Assembly (NCBI GenBank): GCA_020349245.1
Contig: CP070764.1
Coordinates: 4,026,677-4,065,477, forward strand
Direction: 5' to 3'
DNA length: 38,801 nt
Source of the DNA: Chloroflexota bacterium
Lineage (GTDB): Bacteria; Chloroflexota; Anaerolineae; Anaerolineales; UBA4823
Shown here in pieces: positions 27,415 through 36,271 of the stretch. Each line of letters opens with the position of its first letter. Within the stretch, counting starts at the first letter, position 1. Below the pieces are notes generated by a model. It saw only the letters and a program-made list of their open reading frames with translations, did not search any database and was not told where the DNA came from. Both the position numbers and the translations under genes were made by a program.

Positions 27415-28851
27415 CTAGAGCTGATCATGCGGTTCAAGATGAACGGAGACGTCGGTCACATTCTCCAACTGGCGTGAGAGCTCCGTTTCCAGCTGGGAAG
27501 CGAGCTGGTGCGCTTGGGTCATGGGTAAATCAGGTTCAACTGTGCACTCCAGGGACATGTACAACCCATCGTCGTCACCGGGATCGCGTCGTAAACGAAT
27601 ATTATGGGGGTTGAAGATGTGCGGGATGTCAACCACAGCCCGTTCAACGATAGCCCTAATTTCGCTGCTGACCGGTAGCGACTCGCCGCTCAATTGTTGA
27701 ACTTCGTTCGTAGCCAGCTCGATATGCGTATGTACCCACCTAACATCAGGAAGACGTTCAGGAATGTACTGTTCAAGTCGATCCACCAGCTCATGGGCTT
27801 CTCCTAAGGATAGCTGCGGATCGACTCCTATATGCATTTCCAAGGCTAAATCATCATTGTAGCGGTGCGCCCAGATTTCGTGGACCGTTAATCCCAACTC
27901 GGAGGCCGCGTGTTTGACAGTCGCAAATAAATCCCCTGTGCCTGATTCCAGTTCACCTTCAGCCTCGATATGGATCGTGACATCACTAACCCCTTCAAGC
28001 GCAAGTAAGCGACGCCGAACTTCATCTGCAACCGCGTTCGCTTCTCGAACAGTTTTGTCCGCTGAAATGCGAATGTGGAGGTCTATCGCTGCACTGCCGG
28101 CTGCTCCCCGGCTGCGCACCCTGTGAAAAGACTCGATGCCTCCCACATCATCCACCACTTCTGCGATTTGGCTTGGATCGAATGCAGCCTTGTCCACCAA
28201 TACTGGCAGCGTTTCCCTGAGAATATCTACCCCGATCTTGGCGATCATCAGAGCGACGAAGGTCGCCAGAAGTGGGTCTGCCTTCGGGAATCCAAAATTC
28301 ACCAGGATGAGTCCACCCAGAACAGAAAGTGAGATCAGGATGCTTGCCCGGGTATGGAGGGCATCTGCCACCAGCACCTCGCTGTTCAATCTTCTCCCCT
28401 GGCGCAGTTCGTATAAACTGGTACCGCCCTGGAGCAGCATGCTCACCACCATGACGATGATGCTCCAGATATTTACTTCGGGAACTTCATCGCTCCACCA
28501 CCTGTTCCAGGCGGTGAGCAGCAGCTGCCAGCTGGTTAGGAACAGCAGCACGGCAATGCTCAGCGCAGCAACCGTTTCAAATTTCCTGTGTCCGTAGGGA
28601 TGGTCGCTGTCTGGAGGTCTGGAGGCCAGGGACAATCCCCACAGCCCGACTACGTTTGAAATACCATCAAAGAAACTGTCCAATCCATCTGCGACCACGC
28701 TCAGGGCACCCGTGATGATGCCCACGGCTAATTTCAACCCGGTTGCCATGAAATTCAAGATCATCGTGATGATCAGCACCCAGCGGATCTTGCGCACATC
28801 ACGCATATCCGTTGTTAGATAGCCATCATCAATCCATTTCCGCGAAGTCAT
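27415..28851 (-). CDS. Cation diffusion facilitator with three C-terminal ferredoxin-like repeats
   Basis: A 478-residue divalent-cation exporter. The membrane domain (about 22-220) has the CDF signature SVVADGLDSFFD in TM2 (Asp58 and Asp62 match the two Asp ligands of FieF) and HPYGHRKFE before TM3. In TM5 the usual HxxxD is HTRAS (His166, Ser170), so one ligand is missing. The C-terminal half is about 255 residues instead of about 90 and reads as three tandem CDF cytoplasmic domains, each ending in a VxxVHIxxE-like strand (VSDVTIHIE, VRWVHTHIE and VTDVSVHLE). Metal specificity is uncertain; Zn, Fe, Mn or Co are possible. It follows the Dam-type gene by 22 bases. Confidence 0.88.
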   Translation of the reverse strand: MTSRKWIDDGYLTTDMRDVRKIRWVLIITMILNFMATGLKLAVGIITGALSVVADGLDSFFDGISNVVGLWGLSLASRPPDSDHPYGHRKFETVAALSIAVLLFLTSWQLLLTAWNRWWSDEVPEVNIWSIIVMVVSMLLQGGTSLYELRQGRRLNSEVLVADALHTRASILISLSVLGGLILVNFGFPKADPLLATFVALMIAKIGVDILRETLPVLVDKAAFDPSQIAEVVDDVGGIESFHRVRSRGAAGSAAIDLHIRISADKTVREANAVADEVRRRLLALEGVSDVTIHIEAEGELESGTGDLFATVKHAASELGLTVHEIWAHRYNDDLALEMHIGVDPQLSLGEAHELVDRLEQYIPERLPDVRWVHTHIELATNEVQQLSGESLPVSSEIRAIVERAVVDIPHIFNPHNIRLRRDPGDDDGLYMSLECTVEPDLPMTQAHQLASQLETELSRQLENVTDVSVHLEPHDQL

Positions 28852-28873
28852 CTGTTCATCCGTTCGTTGAACT

Positions 28874-29803
28874 TCAACTGTAGTTCATGATCAACAACTC
28901 TGATATCGGTCCCCTTTTTTCAGGGTTCCGGTTAATATTCCTTTTGGCCTGCAGCCGCTCGATCCGAAATCCCTGGTACGCTTTTTCAAAAAAATCATCC
29001 TCCGGATTTAAATTGTGTGGATCGGAATTGCTCAGCATCAGAAACCCCCCTTGTTTGTCCAGCTGGCGGTAATACCGTGCCAGGCGAAGCTGCTGCCGAT
29101 CATCAAAGCGGATATGTGAGTATGCTGTAAAATGAGCAGTCTCACTCAGAGGTCGGTATGGTGGATCGAAATAAACCAAGGTCTTGTCATCGATAAACTC
29201 TGCAACCTGCTCGAAATCTCCAAATTGGATCCGTACCAATTTCAACAAGCGGGAGACATTTCGCAAGTTTTCAGCATCAAGGATGCGGGGATTTTTATAT
29301 CGCCCAAATGGTACATTGAACTCTCCCTTTGAATTTAAACGGAATAAACCGTTATAACCCGTTCGATTGAGAAAGAGCATAAATGCAGAACGTTCAATCC
29401 AGGTCGCTTGAAACTTGCTGAAATTTATCAGCCTGCGCTGATCATTATAATTTAATCTGGTTTGGTAGTAGTATTCTCTTCGCTTTGCTGCATCCAGTCC
29501 CAAATAATAGCTTTCAATATCAGCCAGCTGTTCTATTAAGCCCTCCACATCCTTTTGAATAGTCTGGTAAACCAGGATCAGCTCAGGGTTAACATCCGCG
29601 ATCAGGCATTCCTGTATGGGATACGATTGGATGATCTTAAAAAAAACCGCGCCACTACCGACAAACGGCTCCACATACCTTGAAATGGCACCCTGCTCAA
29701 GCTGGGAGGGGAAATATCCCTCCAGCTGCCCGAGCAGCTGCCGCTTCCCACCTGCCCATTTTAGGAATGGATACGCTTGTGGATAATCAGAAAATACCGG
29801 CAT
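28874..29803 (-). CDS. dam: Dam/DpnM-type adenine-N6 DNA methyltransferase
   Basis: A 309-residue alpha-class adenine methylase: FLKWAGGKRQLL (motif X, 13-24), EPFVGSGAVFF (motif I, SAM-binding), ADVNPELI, and the catalytic YFDPPYRPL (motif IV). The insert between motifs (FLNRTGYNGLFRLN) is the D12-class target-recognition region typical of Dam, M.DpnII and M.EcoRV, so GATC is the likely but unproven target. No restriction endonuclease gene is adjacent, suggesting a solitary methylase. An extended -10 (TGTTAGAAT, around 29825-29833, minus strand) lies a few bases upstream, and no Shine-Dalgarno is seen. Confidence 0.9.
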   Translation of the reverse strand: MPVFSDYPQAYPFLKWAGGKRQLLGQLEGYFPSQLEQGAISRYVEPFVGSGAVFFKIIQSYPIQECLIADVNPELILVYQTIQKDVEGLIEQLADIESYYLGLDAAKRREYYYQTRLNYNDQRRLINFSKFQATWIERSAFMLFLNRTGYNGLFRLNSKGEFNVPFGRYKNPRILDAENLRNVSRLLKLVRIQFGDFEQVAEFIDDKTLVYFDPPYRPLSETAHFTAYSHIRFDDRQQLRLARYYRQLDKQGGFLMLSNSDPHNLNPEDDFFEKAYQGFRIERLQAKRNINRNPEKRGPISELLIMNYS

Positions 29804-29950
29804 TGGATACTCAATTATGCCGGTATTCTAACAAAAGAAACTGATTTTGGGATTTCTAGGCTGAAACTCGGACTTCGAATTCAGGGAATAGCCTGGTTTA
29901 ATGATAATTTGTGAAAAGCTCGACTCACGGTCGAGTGATGCCTATATCCC

Positions 29951-30160
29951 TCACAGGCTGCCGCTGCTGCAGGAAGCTGCAGCGGAACTTGTAAATGAGC
30001 TTGTAGAGCCGGAAACCGATGAAGCGAAAGTTGAGATCTGCTTGTTCACTTCCGTGCTTCCACAGAAGGGGCAAACGATTTCACCTACGCTACTTGCACT
30101 GCGCACGAGCTCTTCAAATGGCGTTCCACATTCCTTACACTTAAATTCAAAGATCGGCAT
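29951..30160 (-). CDS. FmdB-type zinc ribbon protein with Ser-rich tail
   Basis: A 69-residue protein with the FmdB start MPIFEFKCKECG, a second pair of cysteines in VCPFCGS, and a tail rich in Ser, Ala and Thr with one late Cys. The four cysteines should bind one zinc ion. A stop-to-start gap of about 147 bases separates it from the methylase gene. It is the second such protein in the window and differs from the one at 26,555 mainly in its tail. Confidence 0.85.
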   Translation of the reverse strand: MPIFEFKCKECGTPFEELVRSASSVGEIVCPFCGSTEVNKQISTFASSVSGSTSSFTSSAAASCSSGSL

Positions 30161-30374
30161 TAATTACTCCTTCAATGTAAGAACTGGCGATTATGAACAA
30201 TTTTGCTGCCCATCTTAACTGCATCTCATCACATTTAGATGCAGAATGGTGAAAAAGGTTACAACACTCCTTTGTATTCTTGGAATTTATTCCAGCAGCA
30301 AGGATACAAGAAGGCCTTATGCTTTAGCCGCTGTTGTAGATGTGAAGGATGCTTTTCAAACGGGTTTGCTTCTT

Positions 30375-31049
30375 TTAGGTACCTTTATCAAACAATATAT
30401 CCTTCAATCTTCGATGGTTGGTATAAACACCCCGATTTCCTTCAGGTAGGAGTGCTGCAATCTGGCACATAATCTCATCGGTATAGGTTTGCAGCTGATC
30501 TCCCCGGTCCTTTCTGGATACTGATTGAAAATATATTGGATCGCCGATTCTGACTTTTACCGGTGTGCGGCGAAGGCGTTTAAGGTTGCGCAGGATCAGC
30601 CGATCTTGGCTGCCGACAATGCCGACCGGGAGAACTGGAAAACCAGTTTTGGCAGCCAGATAGGCGGTCCCCGGCTGTCCAGCCTGTAATCCGCCCGTTT
30701 TACTACGGGTACCCTCTGGAGCAATCATTAGCACTCCACCGTTATTAAGTCGCCGTATAACTTCTCTCAGTACAGCAAAATCAGCCTGATATCGATCAAC
30801 GAAGAGTGCATTAGCAGCTTTTACCAGCATCCGGCGCAGGAAATATCGGCGATGATACTCTGCCACCAAGACAATATAATCACGCTGATCAACCACATAA
30901 AAAACAATCAGAGCGTCAAGAACCCCCAAGTGGTTTCCGGCCACGATTAAACCCCCATCTCTAGGTGCTGATTCCAGGTTGATGAATTCCAGATCAAGGA
31001 TGGCTATCAGTAATAATCGATTTAAGAACCGCGCGATCCTGTTTACCAT
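30375..31049 (-). CDS. plsC: 1-acyl-sn-glycerol-3-phosphate acyltransferase (PlsC family)
   Basis: A 224-residue acyltransferase of phospholipid synthesis. The catalytic HX4D is NHLGVLD (His40, Asp45), and the acceptor-binding motif is PEGTRS (Glu112), with a VLPVGIVGS segment downstream. The start is set at ATG 31049, which has GGAA upstream. A longer in-frame GTG at 31097 can be rejected because a TTGACA/TATACT promoter (31081-31110) overlaps that upstream part. A hydrophobic N-terminal helix (about 8-20) suggests peripheral membrane association. Confidence 0.88.
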   Translation of the reverse strand: MVNRIARFLNRLLLIAILDLEFINLESAPRDGGLIVAGNHLGVLDALIVFYVVDQRDYIVLVAEYHRRYFLRRMLVKAANALFVDRYQADFAVLREVIRRLNNGGVLMIAPEGTRSKTGGLQAGQPGTAYLAAKTGFPVLPVGIVGSQDRLILRNLKRLRRTPVKVRIGDPIYFQSVSRKDRGDQLQTYTDEIMCQIAALLPEGNRGVYTNHRRLKDILFDKGT

Positions 31050-31080
31050 ACAGATTTCCAAATGAAGAAGCTTTAAAAAT

Positions 31081-31110
31081 AGTATATAAACCTTCACTGA
31101 GAAATGTCAA
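31081..31110 (-). promoter_or_regulatory. Sigma70-type promoter of plsC
   Basis: On the minus strand TTGACA (31110-31105) and TATACT (31086-31081) are 18 bases apart. Transcription should begin near 31074, about 25 bases before the ATG at 31049. This placement decides between the two possible plsC starts. Confidence 0.75.
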
Positions 31111-31205
31111 TCCCTGGATGGAAGATCATCGAATTTATTGCTTTACAGGCAAATTAACTATAAAATGGATATTCAACCGACCATTTCTATCACCGGAGGA
31201 GAAAT

Positions 31206-32354
31206 ATGAACATCGATCCCCAGAGCGGTGCCCAAATGCTGCAAGCCATCCTGGAACCGTGGAATCGTGCCATCGCAGATCCAGCCTCCGCCCAGGAGGC
31301 TGTTCTCCATAACCTGGTCAATGATTACGCAAAGACGAAATATGGTCAGCAACACGGCGCGGAAAACATCGATAGCCTGGCAGATTACCAGCGAGCATTC
31401 CCCGTTGGGACGTATGACAACGATTTTAAACCCATCATTGACAAAGTGTTAGCCGGTGAAATAGAACTGCTGTTGTGGGAAGAACCCATCGGGTGGGCGA
31501 TCACTCGCGGTACCACAAAGGGAGAGTCGAAGTTCATCCCCATGACACCGACGGACATGAGCTTGCGCAGTAGCGCTGGGCGGGCGATGATGAATTATGT
31601 CGCCACCTCAAAACGCTTTGACCTTTTCGGGGGTGTCAACCTTAACCTCAATTTCCCCTCCGTGGTCGGTACAGTCAATATCGGCGATCGCGAGATTGAG
31701 TATGGCTACAGCTCGGGAATCTACACAAAATTCGTCTCACAAACCACTCCCATCAAGTCAGCTCCTACCCAGGAGGAGATTGATGCCCTGGGTGGTGGAA
31801 AAACCGAGAGCGATTGGTACCGCCGCTTTGAATTGGCATACAACACGTGCAAGGATAAGAACGTGTCCCTGGTTGGTGGAGTTTGCCCCACGGCGCTGCG
31901 TTTCGGTCGCTACATGCACAACAACCACAATATTTATCCAAAAGACCTGTGGAAAACACAGATCATGACCCTGGGCAGTGTACCGAGCATCAATATCAAA
32001 TATCAACCAGCATTAAATGCCATGTATGGCCCAGCCGTTATTCGCGAGATCTATGGAGCCACGGAAGGCATGTTTGGTCAACAGCGCGATGAAAAGCGCG
32101 CCTGGGTCCCAAATTATGACCTCTTTTTCTTTGAAGTTGAAGTCGGCAATCAGGCCAAGATGATGCATGAAATGAAGCCTGGAGAGCGCGGATCGCTGAT
32201 CGTTTCCACCCCGATATTGCCGCGCTACCGCATTGGCGATCTTATCCTCGCCAAAGAACCACCTTACTTCCGCTGCATTGGACGAGAAGAATGGTGGGTG
32301 CCGCTTCGCTATGCCTGGGACGAATTTATGTCTTTCAATCTTGGCAGGTTATAA
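31206..32354 (+). CDS. Short GH3-type acyl-adenylating enzyme lacking the C-terminal domain
   Basis: A 382-residue protein of the GH3 branch of the ANL adenylating superfamily. Recognisable parts are an N-terminal GH3-like helical region (KTKYGQQHG, LADYQRAFPVGTYD), a nucleotide loop TRGTTKGESKFIPMT (100-114), an aromatic- and Gly-rich core, EIYGATEGMFGQQ (motif A5-like), and YRIGDL with CIGRE near the end. Plant and bacterial GH3 enzymes usually run 500-600 residues and continue into a C-terminal lid; this one stops about 20 residues after the GR motif. A very good GGAGGAG site precedes the ATG, so it is expressed well. Substrate is unknown. Confidence 0.8.
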   Translation: MNIDPQSGAQMLQAILEPWNRAIADPASAQEAVLHNLVNDYAKTKYGQQHGAENIDSLADYQRAFPVGTYDNDFKPIIDKVLAGEIELLLWEEPIGWAITRGTTKGESKFIPMTPTDMSLRSSAGRAMMNYVATSKRFDLFGGVNLNLNFPSVVGTVNIGDREIEYGYSSGIYTKFVSQTTPIKSAPTQEEIDALGGGKTESDWYRRFELAYNTCKDKNVSLVGGVCPTALRFGRYMHNNHNIYPKDLWKTQIMTLGSVPSINIKYQPALNAMYGPAVIREIYGATEGMFGQQRDEKRAWVPNYDLFFFEVEVGNQAKMMHEMKPGERGSLIVSTPILPRYRIGDLILAKEPPYFRCIGREEWWVPLRYAWDEFMSFNLGRL

Positions 32355-32358
32355 TTCC

Positions 32359-32823
32359 TTATTCTCTCTTGCGCGTGAAACTGCCCACGATGATAGACAA
32401 CCCAATTGCGATGAGCACCAGGGCGAAGATGAACTCCCAGCGCAGCACATTGCCCAAGCCGATACCAATAAAAACGAAGGCAAGAATTATTGTGCCGGTG
32501 ACTGGCTTGCGGTAAGCCGGGACCACCAAGCGTATCAGCACTTCAAAGAGCAGAATTACCCCTGCACCAAGGAATATCAATCCCCAGACGGAAAAATCGC
32601 CAGGAAATCCCCCAATCCATTCCGCCTGAGCAGCGAATAGCATTTCCTTTATTTGTTCTAAATATCCCAGCTGGTTGAACAGAAATACCAGGCCAGCCCA
32701 GATAAGTATGAAGGCCCAGATGATTGAGCCCAGCGGATCCCTGCGGTACTTCTCTTCGGGTGATTTCTCCTCCCGCTTCTCCATCTCTTTTTCGTTCTTT
32801 TCTTCTGTCTTTTCGTCAGGCAT
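32359..32823 (-). CDS. Small polytopic membrane protein with charged N-terminus
   Basis: A 154-residue protein with a highly charged N-terminal tail (residues 1-30, Glu/Lys-rich) and about four hydrophobic segments (about 33-50, 75-97, 105-123 and 128-146). This resembles the N-terminal membrane part of LiaF-like and DUF5668 proteins, which I regard as a tentative match. It is convergent with the GH3-type gene, with four bases between the stop codons. No catalytic motif is seen. Confidence 0.7.
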   Translation of the reverse strand: MPDEKTEEKNEKEMEKREEKSPEEKYRRDPLGSIIWAFILIWAGLVFLFNQLGYLEQIKEMLFAAQAEWIGGFPGDFSVWGLIFLGAGVILLFEVLIRLVVPAYRKPVTGTIILAFVFIGIGLGNVLRWEFIFALVLIAIGLSIIVGSFTRKRE

Positions 32824-32991
32824 TGTGCGCTCCCTTTTCTAATCTACGTAAATTGGACGATGAAATAAATTTCCGGCAAGGAGTTGGCACCAATAAGATA
32901 TGCTTGTAATTACCCTTAAGGTTTCTTGACCCCTCGTTTAGTATAGCAGTACCTCAATTCCAAATCAAGCAGGTATTCACGGGTGGTTTTC

Positions 32992-33369
32992 CCACAGGCT
33001 AGCCTATAAGCCGCATTCTGTCTGGCGGTGGGAACCGCCTGAATGGTCATCTATCTGGGCTGCATGTCTCCATACAGCTCAAGCAGCCTACCCGGGACTT
33101 CGACCTCATTGCTGAGGTCATGAGACGAGCAATCTACCGTCCCTGCTTGGCCTTGCTCCCTTTGGGGGTTGCCTGGCTGTTCTCATTACTGAGGACACCG
33201 GTGGTCTCTTACACCACCATTTCACCCTTACCGGAATCCAGCGGTATGTTTCTGTGGCCCTATCCGGCAGGTTGCCCCACCCCGGGAGTTACCCGGCAAA
33301 GTGCTCTGTGGAGTGCGGACTTTCCTCGACCCTGAAAACCAGGGCCGCGACCACTCAGCCAGCCTGTGG
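32992..33369 (-). ncRNA. rnpB: RNase P RNA, bacterial type A
   Basis: On the minus strand the region contains the conserved RNase P elements in order: GAGGAAAGTCCG, CACAGAAAC, GGTAAGGGTGAAA with the following GTAAGAG, and ACAGAATGCGGCTTAT at the 3' side. The ends are set by a 12-bp P1 helix, in which CCACAGGCTGGC (33369-33358) pairs with GCTAGCCTGTGG (33003-32992) with one G-U. The RNA cleaves the 5' leader from tRNA precursors. A promoter lies directly upstream. Confidence 0.95.
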
Positions 33370-33376
33370 TGATTTG

Positions 33377-33405
33377 ATCATAATCCTGTTTACTTCGGGC
33401 GTCAA
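33377..33405 (-). promoter_or_regulatory. Sigma70-type promoter of rnpB
   Basis: On the minus strand TTGACG (33405-33400) and TATGAT (33382-33377) are 17 bases apart. The predicted start near 33370 coincides with the 5' edge of the P1 helix, which supports both the promoter and the RNA boundary. Confidence 0.8.
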
Positions 33406-33518
33406 TAAACGCCAGAAGAGTATCTTCCAAAATCCCGCTGGATTTATTTATTCTTCATCGATGGTATATACTAGAACCCAAGGGACTCACCGGGGATCTA
33501 CCGAAAACCCATCTGGCA

Positions 33519-34325
33519 ATGAACGAAACGCACCCGACCTTATACCCTGAGCTGAACGAAGTCCTGCAGGACCTGGTTACCAATATCCAGGTGATCTTGG
33601 GTAACAATTTTCTGGGTGCTTACCTGCAAGGATCTTTCGCCGTTGGTGATTTTGACCAGCACAGCGATGTGGATTTCATCGTGGTTATGGAAGACGACAT
33701 TGCGTCTGAACACATACCTCTATTACAGGAGATGCACACCCGCATATTCAAGTTAACCTCTCCCTGGGCACAACATTTGGAAGGATCATATTTTCCCAAG
33801 GAAATATTGCGCCAAGCCCCACATAGAGACGAGCAGGTATGGTACCTGGATAACGGCAGCTCCGTTTTGATCAGATCGAACCACTGCAATACCCTTGTTG
33901 TTCGCTGGGTGCTGCGCGAACACGAGGTGATTCTGACCGGCCCAACACCAAAAGACCTGATCGATCCAGTGCCCGCTGAAGCGCTGCGGCGGGAAATCCG
34001 GGAGGTGATCCATGACTGGGGTCGTGAATTATTATCGAATCCGCAAAAATTCAACAACCGCTTTTACCAATCCTTTATCGTCTTGAGCTACTGCAGAATG
34101 CTTCACGACCTTATTCTGGGCAGCGTCACTTCCAAACGCACTGGCGCAGAGTGGGCTAAGACCAACCTGGACCCTTCATGGAAAGGGTTGATCGACCGAA
34201 CCTGGGCTGCCAGGCCAAATCCCGAGATATCCATTCAACAGCCTGCGGACGGCGAGGATTTCCAGCACACGCTGGAATTCGTTGCTTACGTGATAGAGGA
34301 GAGTAAAAAGTTCTCCATTTCTTGA
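33519..34325 (+). CDS. Nucleotidyltransferase of the aminoglycoside adenylyltransferase-like (DUF4111) type
   Basis: A 268-residue protein with an N-terminal Pol-beta-like nucleotidyltransferase fold: the signature LQGSFAVGDFDQHSDVDF has Gly38-Ser39 and the metal-binding Asp50 and Asp52. The C-terminal half is helical, with LRREIREVIHDWG and a LSYCRMLHDL segment, as in AadA-like and DUF4111 proteins. AadA enzymes adenylylate streptomycin and spectinomycin, but many relatives have no known substrate, so resistance should not be assumed. It has no strong Shine-Dalgarno. A TATACT box lies about 45 bases upstream. Confidence 0.8.
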   Translation: MNETHPTLYPELNEVLQDLVTNIQVILGNNFLGAYLQGSFAVGDFDQHSDVDFIVVMEDDIASEHIPLLQEMHTRIFKLTSPWAQHLEGSYFPKEILRQAPHRDEQVWYLDNGSSVLIRSNHCNTLVVRWVLREHEVILTGPTPKDLIDPVPAEALRREIREVIHDWGRELLSNPQKFNNRFYQSFIVLSYCRMLHDLILGSVTSKRTGAEWAKTNLDPSWKGLIDRTWAARPNPEISIQQPADGEDFQHTLEFVAYVIEESKKFSIS

Positions 34326-34373
34326 ATTTTAGTTGGGAATTGGGATGTCCTCCGTATAAATGTCTGGCTGCAG

Positions 34374-34410
34374 AAAAAAAATGACCAGCTGCTTTTCCAG
34401 GCTTTGCTGG
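34374..34410 (-). terminator. Probable terminator of the S41 peptidase gene
   Basis: On the minus strand CCAGC (34410-34406) pairs with GCTGG (34389-34385) around a 16-base loop, followed by TCA and eight T residues (34381-34374). The stem is short, so confidence is moderate. Confidence 0.45.
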
Positions 34411-34442
34411 GTCCGCCTGAATCAGGATGAGATTGTTACTCG

Positions 34443-35453
34443 TTATTTATTGAGAACTTCATAAGCTAATTTTGCTTCGGCGACCAGGGCCTCGAACGAC
34501 TTCGAGTTTTCTCTACCCGCATGATTGAGTACTGCTTCCAGTGCCAGTCGATACGCAAGATCAAATGACTGGTCTTCTGGGACCTCGAAGTCCGGTATAA
34601 CCCCACATCCCTGCCAGTTTTTCTTGGTAACAGGATTAATCGATCGTCCTATGGGAATGCTTGCTTCAAAATGGGGATGTAAAGTAAAAGATGCAACGAG
34701 ATGAGCCCCACCATCCGTCTTCTCACCCACCAGAACCGCCCGCTGTTGCGCTTGCAAGCCATAAGCAAAACCTTCACCGGCTGAAAAAGTGGTTTTGCTG
34801 ATCAGCAGGAAAACAGGTTTATCAACGAAACGCTTTCCGGGGATATCGTCGAGGGTCCAAAACTCTTGCGGCTGGTTCTGATCACGCCAGTAGACGCTGT
34901 CCAAGTGCACTGGCTGTTCTCCAAACAAGTAGCTGCTGACCAGGTTCACCATGTCCGGATATCCTCCAAGGCATTTACGCAAGTCAATGATCAAGGCATT
35001 CATATTGGCAATGAAGTTCATGGCTGCGGTTGCCAGATTGCCAGACCAATCTGTTCTATGGAAGTAATGAATATCCACATAGCCAATATTTCCTGGCAAT
35101 CTTTCCACTTTGTGGAAGCCGTAATTATCCTGTTCTGCCAAAAGGCGCTCAGATTCTATCCAATCCGGGTTGTCGCGCATTGATCCTCCCTGGTTTGGGA
35201 GAACATCCGAGTGAAATTTAACCCAGAAATGCTCATCCCGAGTGATCGCCTGGATGTAGGTTGTCAATGCGTAAGCGAAAAATTCGCCATCGTTAATATC
35301 CGCATAATCTGCTGAGGCCAATTGTTCCATCACCTGGCTGCACAGGTCGTCAACCTGCTCAGGAAACAGATAAAATTCTTTCACCTTCTGAAAGAGATTT
35401 TGCACAATTCGAGTCTGATCCGCACGATCGACACGATACCGCACGTTTCCCAT
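34443..35453 (-). CDS. S41-family (C-terminal processing/IRBP-like) peptidase
   Basis: A 336-residue protein starting at ATG 35453, chosen because GAGG lies 8 bases upstream; the longer open frame to 35564 has no such site and reads as non-coding. Residues 1-95 match the helical N-terminal S41 domain, and the core follows with the strand LPGNIGYVDIHYF, ALIIDLRKCLGGYPD and the nucleophile Ser224 in ISKTTFSAGEGFAYGL, then GEKTDGGAH. No PDZ domain and no signal peptide are seen, so it should act in the cytoplasm, unlike typical CtpA proteases. The substrate is unknown. Confidence 0.85.
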   Translation of the reverse strand: MGNVRYRVDRADQTRIVQNLFQKVKEFYLFPEQVDDLCSQVMEQLASADYADINDGEFFAYALTTYIQAITRDEHFWVKFHSDVLPNQGGSMRDNPDWIESERLLAEQDNYGFHKVERLPGNIGYVDIHYFHRTDWSGNLATAAMNFIANMNALIIDLRKCLGGYPDMVNLVSSYLFGEQPVHLDSVYWRDQNQPQEFWTLDDIPGKRFVDKPVFLLISKTTFSAGEGFAYGLQAQQRAVLVGEKTDGGAHLVASFTLHPHFEASIPIGRSINPVTKKNWQGCGVIPDFEVPEDQSFDLAYRLALEAVLNHAGRENSKSFEALVAEAKLAYEVLNK

Positions 35454-35732
35454 ATTTGATCCTCGATGACAGACCGCAAATGAATTCGCCAACCAGTTTT
35501 GATGCTGTGGTGGTGAAATCACAATACTGGACCACGCTGAATTACTTTCATATTGAGATTTCATCCGGGGAGATCAACTGATTTTAGTTATAACCGCGAA
35601 AAGAAAAGAATCCCTGATAATTTTCTGGAGAAAGTACATATATTCGACCACAAGATTCAGTACGCAAGCAAATGACTGTATTGGTCTTGCGGTGCCCATT
35701 TACACGGACAGGTAAGCCGTGCCTGGCTAACC

Positions 35733-36209
35733 TCACTGGTTATCGAAACACTGCCTCGGGGTGGGAAGACCGGAGAAGATATTCAGGTTGCCCACAGGTT
35801 CATCTTCAAACCAGACATCATATTTTCCGACCTGCAGCACTCCCAGGTTAAAATCAATGCTGCCTCCCCCCGAACAATTTTCCGTGCAGGGCAATGGAAA
35901 ACGCGAGGTTTCTGCCAGGACAAACGTTGAATCAAGGTGGATTTTAAATGCATCCTGCTCAATCAGAGCAGTACCCACCTGGGATATTTGGCGCGTGCAG
36001 GTTGTTGAGAAGCAGCCTCTGGGTGAGATCGATGACCGCATGCTGCCATCATCGCTGTACCAAAAACAAATACTCCCCCAATCTTCGATGATGCCCTCAG
36101 GTGTGGGCCTGCGCAAACCGAAAAACACATTGACTGAAATCAGTCCAACAGCCAAGGTCAGCATGCCCAACAGAAAGATACCAAAGCTTTTCCAGGGAAA
36201 TCGCTTCAT
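35733..36209 (-). CDS. Hypothetical single-pass membrane protein with Cys-rich outer domain
   Basis: A 158-residue protein. The start is ATG 36209, which has AGGAGGG 8 bases upstream; a longer frame reaching 36341 overlaps the neighbouring gene and is rejected. Residues about 9-30 are a membrane anchor (FGIFLLGMLTLAVGLISVNVFF). The outer part contains six to seven Cys residues in spaced pairs (RGCFSTTCTRQ and PCTENCSGGGSIDF), suggesting disulfides in an exported beta-rich domain. I recognise no family. It lies 62 bases after the Cys-rich lipoprotein gene, probably in the same transcript. Confidence 0.65.
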   Translation of the reverse strand: MKRFPWKSFGIFLLGMLTLAVGLISVNVFFGLRRPTPEGIIEDWGSICFWYSDDGSMRSSISPRGCFSTTCTRQISQVGTALIEQDAFKIHLDSTFVLAETSRFPLPCTENCSGGGSIDFNLGVLQVGKYDVWFEDEPVGNLNIFSGLPTPRQCFDNQ

Positions 36210-36271
36210 GGGAAAGGCCCTCCTGATCAGATCTTCCGAGTGTTGGCAGGTAAAATCAGCCAAAGGTATTG

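Noticed and set aside
30219..30244. 8-bp inverted repeat CTGCATCT/AGATGCAG between plsC and the fmdB-like gene
   Set aside because: No T-tract on either strand and no obvious partner gene, so it could be chance.
31050..31097. Longer N-terminus for plsC from GTG 31097
   Set aside because: A TTGACA/TATACT promoter overlaps this stretch, and the ATG at 31049 has its own GGAA site.
33120..33550. Two plus-strand open frames opposite rnpB
   Set aside because: They lie antisense to the well-supported RNase P RNA and have no protein motifs.
35454..35564. Longer N-terminus for the S41 peptidase
   Set aside because: No ribosome-binding site, no signal peptide, and the residues do not look like the family. 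ATG 35453 has GAGG at a good distance.
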